Source: Maribellus sediminis (GTDB taxonomy: Bacteria; Bacteroidota; Bacteroidia; Bacteroidales; Prolixibacteraceae). Taken from it: a stretch of 64,000 nucleotides of DNA. How positions within the stretch are numbered: the stretch's first letter is position 1; every line of letters starts with the position of its first letter. Made by a program: the position numbers and the translations under genes. Below are positions 1 through 8,704 of the stretch, one piece after another. The notes beneath the pieces are model-generated. The model had not been told where the DNA came from and did no database searches. It was given only the letters and a program-made list of their open reading frames with translations. Location: assembly GCF_011799805.1 (NCBI RefSeq), contig NZ_WXUB01000001.1:248001-312000 (forward strand). Direction: 5' to 3'.

Positions 1-822
1 CAGAGCAGGAGAGTGAATTTGAATCTGGCGGCCTGTTACAAAGATTTTTTGTTTCGGAAAACAATCTTTGAGTTGTACAAGGTAGTTTTCGAGCTCTTCT
101 TTTGGAATGGAATTGGTGAATGCGGTAAACGCAAAATCGATGGTTTTCAACTCACTTATTTTTTGAAGATCGTCGAAGGGAACTGACTGACCAAGGTAAA
201 AAATATCGAAACCACGTTTTTTTGCCAGATAAGAATAAAACAAAAGACCCATTTCGTGCAATTCTTCTTCGTGGGTAAAAAAGAGCATGGTAGAGCCTCT
301 TTTTCGATCTACTTTAAGCTGATCGATAGCTGTAATCAGCTTCTGCCGGAACAGGTTGGTAACAAAGTGTTCCTGTGCAGGGAAAATCGAACCCACCTGC
401 CAGTAGGTTCCAACCCGCTCAAAGAGGGCAAAAAAGACGTCGAAAAAAGCTTCCTCGATATCGTTCTTTTGAAGGATCTCATCTATAAGATCTTCAAAAC
501 CCTGGGTGTTCATGTCCACCATGAGCAACATAAAGCGCTCGAGGTAATCCGAATCAGAACTTTTGTCTTCCGATATTTTTAGTACTTTATCTCTTAATTC
601 AGCATCATCCCAGCCGGCAATTTTTGAAATCTTAAAGCCATTTTTTGTCAGCATTGAGATATTAAGCAGGCGTTTCAGGTCGCTGTCGTCGTACCAGCGG
701 ATGTTAGTATCCGTTCGATGCGGATTCAGCAGGCTGTAACGCTTTTCCCAAATGCGTATTGTATGCATTTTTATGCCCGATAGAACCTCAAGGTCTTTTA
801 TTGAATATCCTGACTCTTTCAT
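1..822 (-). CDS. CarH/LitR-like B12-binding MerR regulator (3' end cut by window edge)
   Basis: The reading frame opens at ATG 820-822 and stays open for 274 codons to base 1, so the C-terminus is missing. The N-terminus is a MerR-type winged helix (about residues 5-75), with the segment TIRIWEKRY at 21-29. The middle carries the Wx9EH motif of B12-binding light-sensor regulators (W141, E151, H152). Residues 187-192 read ELHEMG, which fits the ExHxxG motif holding the lower axial histidine of cobalamin (H189). In CarH-family proteins adenosylcobalamin keeps a DNA-binding tetramer together in the dark and light disrupts it; such genes often sit beside carotenoid or photolyase genes. The targets would lie left of the window. 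The SxV and GG parts of the B12 fold are only loosely kept (TAF, TGR). The family call is good; light-sensing is inferred. Confidence 0.85.
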   Translation of the reverse strand, partial: MKESGYSIKDLEVLSGIKMHTIRIWEKRYSLLNPHRTDTNIRWYDDSDLKRLLNISMLTKNGFKISKIAGWDDAELRDKVLKISEDKSSDSDYLERFMLLMVDMNTQGFEDLIDEILQKNDIEEAFFDVFFALFERVGTYWQVGSIFPAQEHFVTNLFRQKLITAIDQLKVDRKRGSTMLFFTHEEELHEMGLLFYSYLAKKRGFDIFYLGQSVPFDDLQKISELKTIDFAFTAFTNSIPKEELENYLVQLKDCFPKQKIFVTGRQIQIHSPAL

Positions 823-974
823 TTGTTTAAACTTATCTGTTTTTAACAGTATATCATAGGTTAGAATACTTAAATGCGGAAATCGATAAATTGTTCAATC
901 ATATTACGTGTAAAATTAAACAGAAATTTATTAAGTGTAACTAATAAATTGATTTAATGAGTGATGTGTAATTG

Positions 975-1004
975 AAAAAAGGATTCTAGGAGGAATCCTT
1001 TTTT
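975..1004 (-). terminator. Rho-independent terminator, symmetrical
   Basis: The stem GGATTC/GAATCC is flanked by A6 on one side and T6 on the other around a 6-nt loop, so it can act in both directions. It lies 25 bp downstream of the fasciclin gene stop and about 150 bp before the MerR gene, and so separates the two minus-strand units. Confidence 0.8.
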
Positions 1005-1029
1005 CTAAAAAAGTCATGACGTGTTTTTA

Positions 1030-1527
1030 TTACTCCGGAATTAATACTTTGTCGATTACATGAATAACTCCGTTCTTTCCCTTAATATCTGCTTTAATTA
1101 CTTCGCTGTCGTTGATGTGAACTCCATTCGACAAATCAATTTTAATTTTCTTCCCGTTTAATGTAGCTACTGAAGTGTTTGTTAAATCACTCGACATTAC
1201 TTCTCCGCTTACCACATGATAGGTTAAAATTGGAGTCAGTTGTTCGGCACTCAAATCTTCAATCCCCTTAACTCCGAGCTGTTTAAATAGCTTGCTGAAT
1301 GCTTCGTTGGTCGGCGCGAAAACCGTGAATGGCCCGTCTGCACTCAATGCACCTGCAAGATCAGCTTTTGTTACAGCCTCAACCAGTGTCGAGAAATCGG
1401 GATTCGAAACAGCAATCTCAACTACAGTTGATGAATTGTTTCCGTCTTTGGCAATACTATGGAGCGAAACTCCGGTTACTAAAATTACTGCCAGCACGGT
1501 GGCTAAAATACTTTTCATTGTTTTCAT
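1030..1527 (-). CDS. Secreted single-fasciclin-domain protein
   Basis: This is a 165-aa protein with an N-terminal signal peptide (hydrophobic stretch about residues 8-24, likely cleavage after SIA). One fasciclin/FAS1 domain fills residues 33-165, with the hallmark FTVFAPTNEAF at the H1 region and the YHV motif at H2, ending in NGVIHVIDKVL. FAS1 domains mediate adhesion at the cell surface; no enzymatic role is expected. No lipobox is visible, so it may be periplasmic or released. The FAS1 domain closely resembles the second domain of the adjacent two-domain lipoprotein, which points to a local duplication. Transcription probably continues from that upstream gene, 89 bp away. A start at codon 4 (1518) is equally possible. 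Confidence 0.85.
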   Translation of the reverse strand: MKTMKSILATVLAVILVTGVSLHSIAKDGNNSSTVVEIAVSNPDFSTLVEAVTKADLAGALSADGPFTVFAPTNEAFSKLFKQLGVKGIEDLSAEQLTPILTYHVVSGEVMSSDLTNTSVATLNGKKIKIDLSNGVHINDSEVIKADIKGKNGVIHVIDKVLIPE

Positions 1528-1574
1528 TGTTCAATTTTTTTATGGATTTATTATTATTTAAAGTGTTTTCCAGA

Positions 1575-1608
1575 AACCACAGCATTACAAATTTGCAATG
1601 CCGTGGTT
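1575..1608 (-). other. Intergenic stem-loop between the two fasciclin genes
   Basis: The arms AACCACAGCATT and AATGCCGTGGTT pair with one mismatch around a central AT-rich loop, 9 bp after the stop of the upstream gene. No T-run follows on the minus strand, so it looks like an mRNA-stabilising or attenuating hairpin and not a full terminator. Confidence 0.5.
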
Positions 1609-1616
1609 GTGCATTA

Positions 1617-2567
1617 TTATTGTGGTAGGAGAACCTTGTCGATTACGTGTATAACTCCGTTTGCTCCCTGTATGTCTGCCGCTATAACATTGCTGTCGTT
1701 AATTTTTACACCTGATGATAAATCAACGGAAACCGTTTTTGATCCGCTAAGTGTACCAACTTCTCCATTTGAAAGATCGGTTGATAATACATTTCCCTGA
1801 ACCACGTGATACAGTAGAATAGGCGTAAGCTGTTCTGCCGTAAGGTCAGCAATTCCGGAAACTCCAAGTTCCTGAAAAAGAGCTTCGAAGGCATCGTTGG
1901 TTGGCGCAAATACAGTAAATGGTCCAGCGGCACTCAGGGCATCAGCCAGACCGGCTTTTACCACAGCACTAACCAAAATGCTGAAGTTCGGATTGTCTAT
2001 GGCTAAATTCACTACCGATGGCGGCAGGATAACATGATCAACCACATGGATCACTCCGTTATCTGCCTCAATGTCTGCAGCGGTTACCATTGTATTGCTG
2101 TTGATGCTTACACCGTTGTTCACACTGACATAAACATCCATTGGGTTGTTACTGAAAGTGGACAAGGTAGGATAGTAACCGGTTTCCAGATCGCCCGACA
2201 TTGCTTTGCTGCCTATAACATGGTAGAGCAAAATGCTCTTTAGTGTTTCTGTTGGAACATCATTCAGCGAACCGGCGCCTAAGTCAGAAAGAAGCGCATT
2301 GAAAGCATCGTTGGTAGGCGCAAAAACAGTCAATTGTGCCCCTTTATCCGAAACCGCACCAACCAGGTTAGCTTTCGTTAGCGCTTCAACCAAAACAGAA
2401 AAGTCGGGATTTGCTATTGCAATATCCGCGATCGTGTTCGTCTCTTCCGGCATCATATCGTCATCATCGTTGTCGCAAGCAGTAAAACCTACCGCCAGTA
2501 CAAGCATCAAAACCGGAATTAGAAATCTCGTTCTCAGGTTCTTATTAAATTCAATTGTTTTCATCAT
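1617..2567 (-). CDS. Lipoprotein with two fasciclin domains
   Basis: This is a 316-aa protein. A long basic N-terminus and hydrophobic segment end in a lipobox (VGFTAC, Cys31) followed by an Asp-rich stretch, the pattern of Bacteroidota lipoproteins sent to the outer membrane or cell surface. Two FAS1 domains follow, about residues 46-182 and 186-316. Each has the TVFAPTNDAF motif, a YHV motif, and a closing GVIHVVDHV or GVIHVIDKV strand. The likely role is adhesion or matrix attachment at the cell surface. It is the first gene of a two-gene minus-strand unit with the single-domain paralog. Its second domain is much closer to that paralog than to its own first domain. Confidence 0.87.
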   Translation of the reverse strand: MMKTIEFNKNLRTRFLIPVLMLVLAVGFTACDNDDDDMMPEETNTIADIAIANPDFSVLVEALTKANLVGAVSDKGAQLTVFAPTNDAFNALLSDLGAGSLNDVPTETLKSILLYHVIGSKAMSGDLETGYYPTLSTFSNNPMDVYVSVNNGVSINSNTMVTAADIEADNGVIHVVDHVILPPSVVNLAIDNPNFSILVSAVVKAGLADALSAAGPFTVFAPTNDAFEALFQELGVSGIADLTAEQLTPILLYHVVQGNVLSTDLSNGEVGTLSGSKTVSVDLSSGVKINDSNVIAADIQGANGVIHVIDKVLLPQ

Positions 2568-2965
2568 TTGTAGCTTTTAATCGTTACTTATTTTAATTGT
2601 TTTGTCTTAAATAATGTTTGACGTTTACTAGAACAAGGCTAAACAAATAATGTTTAAAAAACAATTTAAAAAAGTAAACAAAAAATAATTCATTACCTCA
2701 AAAGCCTATTAAATAAGCACTTTAATTATAAAGTTAAAAAATGTTAATAGAACAAATGGAGCTTCAATTTAGTTAAGATTGAAATACTTTATTGTTTTCA
2801 TTTCTTTCACGGATAATTGCAAGTTGAATCTAATAAGATGCTTATGTTAAGTAGTTGATTATCTGTATTATGTCTTCATTTGGATTGACATTTGTCAAGG
2901 CTAAGGAGTATTTTTGAGCGGATTATATCTCTAAATTTAGAAAATACAACTAATTAAACTAGACT
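2568..2965. other. 398-bp AT-rich divergent intergenic region
   Basis: This gap lies between the divergent fasciclin and cytochrome operons. It is rich in A/T and contains no credible reading frame or hairpin. It should hold the promoters of both units; only the rightward -7 box can be pointed to with any confidence. Confidence 0.5.
2885..2916 (+). promoter_or_regulatory. Candidate Bacteroidota-type promoter of the redox operon
   Basis: TATTTTTG at 2909-2916 matches the Bacteroidota -7 consensus TAnnTTTG. A TTG at 2885-2887 lies 21 bp upstream as a possible -33 element. The first gene starts 49 bp downstream. Confidence 0.45.
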
Positions 2966-3424
2966 ATGCCGGTTCAGTTAAAAACACTGCTCCCCCTTTT
3001 CGCATTGTTTATTCTGCTTTTTTTAATCGCACGTCATTTTCTCATCCCTGAATCTTTTGGAAAGTATGGCCACTATCGTGCCGATTCAATGGATGAGATC
3101 GCAGTTCTTCCCATCCATTATGCCGGGAAAAGCGTGTGTATTGAGTGTCATGATACCGAAGCTGAAATGCTTGAATCGGATCAGCACGCTGGTCTGTCGT
3201 GCGAAATTTGTCACGGTCCCAATGCCAAACATGCCGATGACTACGATGTAAAGGAATTTCTGGTGAAAGATGGCAGCAGAATATTTTGTGGCCGATGCCA
3301 CGCTGTAAATGCTGCACGTAAGCTGGAAAATGTTATTCAGGTTGATGTAGTAGAGCATCATCCTGAAAAGGAAAATTGTACTGATTGTCATAATCCACAT
3401 GCGGTATGGGAGATAAAAGAATGA
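2966..3424 (+). CDS. Membrane-anchored tetraheme cytochrome c
   Basis: This is a 152-aa protein with one N-terminal membrane helix (about residues 6-26) that acts as an uncleaved anchor, followed by a periplasmic domain. It has exactly four CxxCH heme c attachment sites, at residues 58-62, 79-83, 108-112 and 138-142. Additional histidines (H36, H51, H74, H131/132) could serve as distal ligands. It is the first gene of the seven-gene redox operon, and its stop overlaps the start of the ferredoxin gene as ATGA. By analogy to NrfB or DsrJ it should pass electrons between the adjacent ferredoxin/NrfD pair and a periplasmic partner. The partner is not encoded here, and the direction of electron flow cannot be read from sequence. 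Confidence 0.85.
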   Translation: MPVQLKTLLPLFALFILLFLIARHFLIPESFGKYGHYRADSMDEIAVLPIHYAGKSVCIECHDTEAEMLESDQHAGLSCEICHGPNAKHADDYDVKEFLVKDGSRIFCGRCHAVNAARKLENVIQVDVVEHHPEKENCTDCHNPHAVWEIKE

Positions 3425-4176
3425 AAGATTCACGGCGGAATTTTATAAAAAGAACAGCTGCACTTGCCGGAACTATTCTGGCAACATCGGCATTAAAACC
3501 ATTTTCGGCAGTGATTTTTGCTACCGGAAAGCCAGAAGATCCAAGCAAACCCTGGTACGGGATTGGAATTGATATTGAAAAATGCATTGGATGCGGAATG
3601 TGTGCCAAAGCCTGTAAACTGGAAAATGATATTTCACAGGAACCTTTTTATTTCAGGTCGTGGGTGGAACAATACACCATTAGAACCGATGGCACCATTA
3701 AGGTTGAGTCACCCAACGGTGGTATCGATGGTTTTACACAATCAGTGCCTGATGAAGAGATCTATAAGACTTTTTTTGTGCCGAAAATGTGCAATCACTG
3801 CGCAAAATCACCCTGTACACAGGTTTGCCCGGTTGGTGCAACCTATGAAAGTCCGGAAGGAATCGCCCTGGTTGATGAAAAATATTGTATGGGTTGCAGC
3901 TATTGTGTTCAGGCTTGTCCTTACGGTTGCCGGTACTTACATCCCGAGACCAAAACAGCCGATAAATGCACGCTGTGTTATCATCGAATTACCAAGGGAT
4001 TACAGCCGGCATGCATGGAGGTTTGTCCTACACATGCGAGGATTTACGGAGATTTAAACGATACGGAAGGAGAATTGTACAAATTTCTGAAGGAGCATAA
4101 TTGCCAGATTTTAAAACCCCATTTGAATACTGGTTCTAAACTATTTTATAACGGATTAAGTTCGGAGGTGCGATAA
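3421..4176 (+). CDS. Tat-exported four-cluster ferredoxin subunit (NrfC/PsrB/DsrO-like)
   Basis: The start at 3421 overlaps the preceding stop (ATGA) and gives a 251-aa protein that begins directly with a twin-arginine signal (SRRNFIKR). Five more in-frame codons upstream are unlikely to be used. Four cysteine groups for [4Fe-4S] clusters follow the usual DmsB/NrfC order: CIGCGMCAKAC (55-65), CNHCAKSPCTQVCP (124-137), CMGCSYCVQACP (156-167), and CTLC with CMEVCP (183-203). Such subunits move electrons between the NrfD-type quinone-interacting membrane protein and a periplasmic cytochrome or reductase. The next gene, an NrfD homolog, starts 1 bp after the stop, so the two proteins are almost certainly made as a complex on the periplasmic face. 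Confidence 0.9.
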   Translation: MKDSRRNFIKRTAALAGTILATSALKPFSAVIFATGKPEDPSKPWYGIGIDIEKCIGCGMCAKACKLENDISQEPFYFRSWVEQYTIRTDGTIKVESPNGGIDGFTQSVPDEEIYKTFFVPKMCNHCAKSPCTQVCPVGATYESPEGIALVDEKYCMGCSYCVQACPYGCRYLHPETKTADKCTLCYHRITKGLQPACMEVCPTHARIYGDLNDTEGELYKFLKEHNCQILKPHLNTGSKLFYNGLSSEVR

Positions 4177-4177
4177 T

Positions 4178-5356
4178 ATGGAACATTTATATGATATTCT
4201 GAATCAAGTGGATGGGTATATTTATCCGAACGAGATAGCGCTTCAATGGGGAATTCTTATTGTCCTCTATCCTTACATTACAGGTTTGGTTGCAGGTGCA
4301 TTTATCCTGGCCTCACTCGAGCGTGTTTTTAAAGTAAAAGTCCTTCGCCCAACTTATCATCTGGCACTTTTAACGGCTTTGGCATTTTTATTGGTAGCCG
4401 GGTTACCATTGATTTCACACCTGGGGCACCCTTTACGAGCCTACGAGATCCTTATGACGCCGCACTTTTCATCCGCGATGGCCATTTTCGGCTTTGTGTA
4501 TTTGTGGTACCTCATGGCAGTTCTTTTACTGGAAATTTGGTTTGATTATCGCCGCGACCTTGTTATTTGGTCGCAACAATCAACAGGAATTAAACGAAGG
4601 ATATATAAGATACTGACGCTTGGCGTAACCGACATTTCTCCAAAAGCCCTCGAGTGGGATGAAAAACTCGGCTACATCATCACTGTTATCGGAGTTCCTT
4701 CTGCGTTCCTTTTGCACGGATATGTTGGTTTTATATTTGGCTCGATCAAAGCTAATCCATGGTGGTCAACTGTAATGATGCCGGTTATTTTTCTGTTGTC
4801 GGCAATGGTTTCAGGTATTGCGCTGGTTATGTTTATGTATATGGTCATCTCCCGTATTCGAAAAGTAAAGATCGACATGGCCTGTCTCGACGAAATTGGC
4901 AAATTTTTGTTTCTGGTTTTGATTCTTGATTTCACGCTTGAATCGCTCGACCAGGTTCACCGGATTTACGAAGCCGAAGAGTCTTTTGAAATTTTACACT
5001 TACTGGTAACAGGAAAATTAACCTATACACTTTTAATTTTCCAGGGACTAATGGGAACTGTAATCCCATTACTGATACTAGGTTTTTTCAGAATATCCCT
5101 TCCGGAAGAAAAAGTACGGAAACCCCTGTATTTTCTGGCAAGTTCGCTTGTCCTTTTCGGAGTCTTTTTCATGCGGTGGAATGTAGTTATAGGAGGGCAG
5201 CTCTTTTCAAAGAGTTTCCTTGGATTTACCAGCTTTAAATTAGGAATGGTTGGTTTGGAAGGATTTTGGATGGCACTATTCTGGATGATCCTGCCCTTTA
5301 TGATTCTTTCATTATTACTCTGGTTATTACCTCCCTGGAAAAAGCAACTGGGATAA
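4178..5356 (+). CDS. NrfD/PsrC-family polytopic membrane subunit
   Basis: This is a 392-aa, very hydrophobic protein with about ten predicted membrane helices. Recognisable NrfD features include GLVAGAFILASL in the first helices and PLISHLGHPLRAYEIL near residues 86-101. NrfD proteins bind menaquinol or menaquinone and pair with a four-cluster ferredoxin. It starts 1 bp after the ferredoxin stop. With the tetraheme cytochrome it makes a full cytochrome/ferredoxin/NrfD module, the arrangement of NrfBCD or DsrJOP. The family is clear; which quinone reaction it supports is not. Confidence 0.87.
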   Translation: MEHLYDILNQVDGYIYPNEIALQWGILIVLYPYITGLVAGAFILASLERVFKVKVLRPTYHLALLTALAFLLVAGLPLISHLGHPLRAYEILMTPHFSSAMAIFGFVYLWYLMAVLLLEIWFDYRRDLVIWSQQSTGIKRRIYKILTLGVTDISPKALEWDEKLGYIITVIGVPSAFLLHGYVGFIFGSIKANPWWSTVMMPVIFLLSAMVSGIALVMFMYMVISRIRKVKIDMACLDEIGKFLFLVLILDFTLESLDQVHRIYEAEESFEILHLLVTGKLTYTLLIFQGLMGTVIPLLILGFFRISLPEEKVRKPLYFLASSLVLFGVFFMRWNVVIGGQLFSKSFLGFTSFKLGMVGLEGFWMALFWMILPFMILSLLLWLLPPWKKQLG

Positions 5357-5430
5357 AGGCACCGACAAACTGAGTCTACTTTTCCAGTGGTGGTTATTTT
5401 AAATGATGTTGAATTTTAAACAAATGCATC

Positions 5431-7083
5431 ATGAATGAAGAGAAAACAAATTTACCCGAACTGGAAGCCCTCAGGAAAGATTTGGATGCACTGACCGATA
5501 GATTGGCAAAAGTCGAAAGTTTGCTGGTACAATTGAAAGGTCAGCGTGTTGTGCCCGGCAAAAGTGAACTTCCCGAAGAAGAAGCTATCGACATTAAATT
5601 CCCGTTTCAATCCAAAGGGTCCATCGAATATGGCATTGGAGAATATGGAATGGCCTGGATAGGAAATATCGTATTGTTTTTTGGATTAATCTTTCTTGTT
5701 AATTACCTGCAAAATTCAGGAAGTTCATTAACGGCCGCAGCAGTAGGATTTTGTTCCGTTGCCTTGGTTTATGTTTCTTCCTATTACACCCGAAAATCGC
5801 TTTCGGTTCTTTCAAAACTACTGGTATTTAACGGCCATTTTTTATTGTATTTCTTTACGCTTCGACTCCATTTTTTTCAGGAAACTCCGCTTATTCAAAA
5901 TAAAATACTGGGTTTTATTTTGCCGTTAGTTGTTTCGGCGGGAATGCTTTACATCGCTTTCCGAAAAGAATCGCAGTTTACAGCAGTTCTTTCATTACTA
6001 ATGTTGGTTGCAGCATGTGTCTTTTATGACGTTGTGGGTGTTGTATCCGGTGTTGCGGCTATTACGGCAGTACTGGCTGTATTCCTGTATTATCGGTTTG
6101 GATGGATAAAGCTTACTTTTGCCTTCATATTCATCATTTATCTGACCCATTTAACCTGGCTGCTGAACGATCCTTTTATGGGGCATAACCCGGAATTTAT
6201 TGCCTCACCGGGAAGCGGATACGTTTATTTTATTGCCACCGGATTTATTTTTTCAATTCTTGCTCTGATTCCAAAAAGAGAAGAAGTCTCCAACGAATTT
6301 ATTATCTCCTCTATCATTTGGAACGGAATTGGTTTCACCATTCTGCTGGCGGCAATTGTTGTCACCTATTTTGCAGAGAATTACGTACCGATATTTTCAG
6401 CGATTACTGTGCTTTGTATTTTATGGGCAGTCATTCTGAAACTGAGATCCCAAATAAAGATCATCGCATCCATGTACGTCTTGTACGGATTTCTGGCATT
6501 GAGTGTAGCTATTTTCGGCATTTTGGGACTACCAAAATCATACGGACTTTTTGCGCTGCAAAGCTTGCTTGTGGTTTCCTTTGCCCTATGGTTCCGGTCA
6601 CGTTTCATGATTATCATGAATACTATTCTCTTCCTGGTACTATTAATCTTTTTCATTCAGTCGAAGTCGTTTAACGACCTGACCAATTTCGCCTACATGT
6701 TGGTGGCTTTTATATCAGCACGAATAATCAACTGGAAAAAAGAGAGATTGAACATTAAAACTGAATTTGTACGCGATATCTACCTGGTAGCAGGATTTGC
6801 CATGACACTTGTTGCGTTCTACCATGTTTCACCTCCTTCATACATTACCGCCTCGTGGATTTTTGCAGGAATAATGTTCTTTTTAATGAGCCTTCTTATC
6901 AAAAACATCAAATACCGATGGCTGGCTATTGCAACAATGATTGTTTCGGCAATCCGCCTGATTTTTTTCGACATGGCAAGTGTAAATATCGGGTACCGGG
7001 TTCTTGTATTCCTCGGGCTTGCCATTATTTCTATTACAGTTTCAATCATGTATACAAAATACCTGGTAAAGAAAAAGGAATAA
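5431..7083 (+). CDS. DUF2339-like polytopic membrane protein
   Basis: This is a 550-aa protein. Residues 1-45 form a charged coiled-coil-like segment (ELEALRKDLDALTDRLAKVE) followed by an acidic linker. From residue 70 onward there are roughly 14-16 short hydrophobic helices. The coiled-coil start followed by many evenly spaced helices resembles DUF2339 proteins, whose function is not known. It lies inside the redox operon with 74-bp and 57-bp gaps to its neighbours and the same strand, and it separates two cytochrome/ferredoxin/NrfD modules. That position suggests, but does not prove, a helper role in the same membrane complexes. No cofactor-binding motif is visible. Confidence 0.65.
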   Translation: MNEEKTNLPELEALRKDLDALTDRLAKVESLLVQLKGQRVVPGKSELPEEEAIDIKFPFQSKGSIEYGIGEYGMAWIGNIVLFFGLIFLVNYLQNSGSSLTAAAVGFCSVALVYVSSYYTRKSLSVLSKLLVFNGHFLLYFFTLRLHFFQETPLIQNKILGFILPLVVSAGMLYIAFRKESQFTAVLSLLMLVAACVFYDVVGVVSGVAAITAVLAVFLYYRFGWIKLTFAFIFIIYLTHLTWLLNDPFMGHNPEFIASPGSGYVYFIATGFIFSILALIPKREEVSNEFIISSIIWNGIGFTILLAAIVVTYFAENYVPIFSAITVLCILWAVILKLRSQIKIIASMYVLYGFLALSVAIFGILGLPKSYGLFALQSLLVVSFALWFRSRFMIIMNTILFLVLLIFFIQSKSFNDLTNFAYMLVAFISARIINWKKERLNIKTEFVRDIYLVAGFAMTLVAFYHVSPPSYITASWIFAGIMFFLMSLLIKNIKYRWLAIATMIVSAIRLIFFDMASVNIGYRVLVFLGLAIISITVSIMYTKYLVKKKE

Positions 7084-7140
7084 GTTCAATCTGTTTCCCG
7101 GCGCTAACATTTTTAAACGCCGGATCGTAATCGATATAAA

Positions 7141-7764
7141 ATGATGAAAATGTACAGACAAACCGGATATAAATTAATATTCCCTGCGCTCTTGCTTGCT
7201 TTCGTTTTTTGGAGTTGTTCACATACAGCATCCAATACCGGATGGAATCAGTCTGATTCAGTATTGGAAGAAGGAGTTGTTGTTCATAAAAATGGCGATT
7301 TAACAGAGATGGCTGTCGAAGCACCTCCCTTTACCGAAGGAATTTACCCCTGCAACGATTGTCATACTGATATCGAACCTAATCCTAACAGAAGGGAATT
7401 GGTTGATTTTCATGACGACATCAGCGCCATTTTCGATCATGACAGTGAAAACCGTTGGTGCCTCGATTGTCATGATATGAACAATCGGGATTCGTTGAGA
7501 CTGGCCAGCGGAAAACTACTTTCTTTTGAGGAATCCTATAAGCTCTGCGGACAATGCCATGGCGAAAAACTAAGAGACTGGAAAGTTGGGGTACATGGCA
7601 AAAGAACGGGATACTGGAACGGTAAAAAAGAATACCTCCTTTGTGTGCATTGCCATAATCCACACTCTCCCCGATTTAAAGCATTGATGCCGGAACCGCC
7701 TCCTGTCAGGCAAGAGGATATTCATATTTATGAACCGAAAACCGAGGAAGATGGAAAAGAATAA
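7141..7764 (+). CDS. Tetraheme cytochrome c lipoprotein
   Basis: This is a 207-aa protein with a lipoprotein signal (hydrophobic residues 11-23, lipobox-like FWSC, Cys26). It has four CxxCH heme c sites, at residues 71-75, 107-111, 136-140 and 168-172. It is the second tetraheme cytochrome of the operon and differs from the first in being lipid-anchored and about 55 residues longer. Extra histidines (H91, H100, H152) are candidate distal heme ligands. The 3' end overlaps the next ferredoxin gene by 14 bp. A role as electron carrier for the second ferredoxin/NrfD module follows from the context. Confidence 0.83.
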   Translation: MMKMYRQTGYKLIFPALLLAFVFWSCSHTASNTGWNQSDSVLEEGVVVHKNGDLTEMAVEAPPFTEGIYPCNDCHTDIEPNPNRRELVDFHDDISAIFDHDSENRWCLDCHDMNNRDSLRLASGKLLSFEESYKLCGQCHGEKLRDWKVGVHGKRTGYWNGKKEYLLCVHCHNPHSPRFKALMPEPPPVRQEDIHIYEPKTEEDGKE

Positions 7765-8641
7765 ATCAAGGAGGTCCTTCCTTAAAAATATTTCACTGGC
7801 TTCTGCTTCTGCGCTTGCCCTTTCAGGGTGCACACTAAAAGAGTTGGAAAAGTTCTTTCAAAAGAATTTCAGGACTTTGTCTGAAGAAGAAAAAAAGGAG
7901 CTTATTGCAGAACTGGAAGCCGAATACAAAGAAAAGTATCAAAAGGATTTTCATGTTTCTGATAAAGCAGCAATCGATGGAACTTTATTTGGATATGCTC
8001 TGGATGTATCGAGATGTATTGGGTGCAGAAGGTGTGTTTATGCCTGTGTTGAAGAGAACAACCAATCGCGTGAACCACAAATTCACTGGATTCAGGTGCT
8101 GCAAATGGATAAGGAGAGAGGTATCGACTTTGCGCATTCCGATGTTCATTATGATCCGGAAACCGTTCCCGAAGAAGGACATTTCTACCTACCTGTTCAA
8201 TGTCAGCAATGCCGCACACCGCAGTGTACAACCGTCTGTCCGGTAAAAGCAACTTGGCAGGAACCCGACGGGATTGTCGTGGTGGATTACAACTGGTGTA
8301 TCGGTTGCAGGTACTGCATGGCGGCTTGTCCTTACGGGGCACGACATTTCAATTGGGCAAAACCGGAAATCCCGGAAGAGGAAATAAATACAGAAACTCA
8401 CTATCTCGGAAATCGGCCAAGAATGAAAGGTGTGGTGGAAAAGTGTACTTTCTGCATTCAACGAGTGAGAGCAGGAAAATATCCGTCCTGTGTTGAAATC
8501 TGCCCGGTAGGTGCCCGTAAATTCGGGAACCTGCTTGATCCGGACAGCGAAATTAGATATATACTTGATAATAAAAGGGTTCTGGTCCTAAAAGAAGAAT
8601 TGAATACTCAACCCAAATTTTACTATTTCTTCGGAGTGTGA
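7751..8641 (+). CDS. Tat-exported four-cluster ferredoxin subunit, second copy
   Basis: The chosen start at 7751 has a GAGGA purine run just upstream and puts the twin-arginine motif (KSRRSFLK) at the extreme N-terminus, giving 296 aa. A start 21 bp upstream would increase the overlap with the cytochrome gene to 35 bp. The signal ends in ALSGC, a possible lipobox, so this may be a Tat lipoprotein. A helical, Glu/Lys-rich insertion of about 45 residues comes next and is absent from the first copy. Four [4Fe-4S] cysteine groups follow: CIGCRRCVYAC, CQQCRTPQCTTVCP, CIGCRYCMAACP, and CTFC with CVEICP. The partner is the NrfD gene 63 bp downstream. Confidence 0.88.
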   Translation: MEKNKSRRSFLKNISLASASALALSGCTLKELEKFFQKNFRTLSEEEKKELIAELEAEYKEKYQKDFHVSDKAAIDGTLFGYALDVSRCIGCRRCVYACVEENNQSREPQIHWIQVLQMDKERGIDFAHSDVHYDPETVPEEGHFYLPVQCQQCRTPQCTTVCPVKATWQEPDGIVVVDYNWCIGCRYCMAACPYGARHFNWAKPEIPEEEINTETHYLGNRPRMKGVVEKCTFCIQRVRAGKYPSCVEICPVGARKFGNLLDPDSEIRYILDNKRVLVLKEELNTQPKFYYFFGV

Positions 8642-8704
8642 TTTTATATTTCCACGCAGGGATTACGCATTGAGGTCATGTTTTAAAACTAAAAACCGTT
8701 ACCA

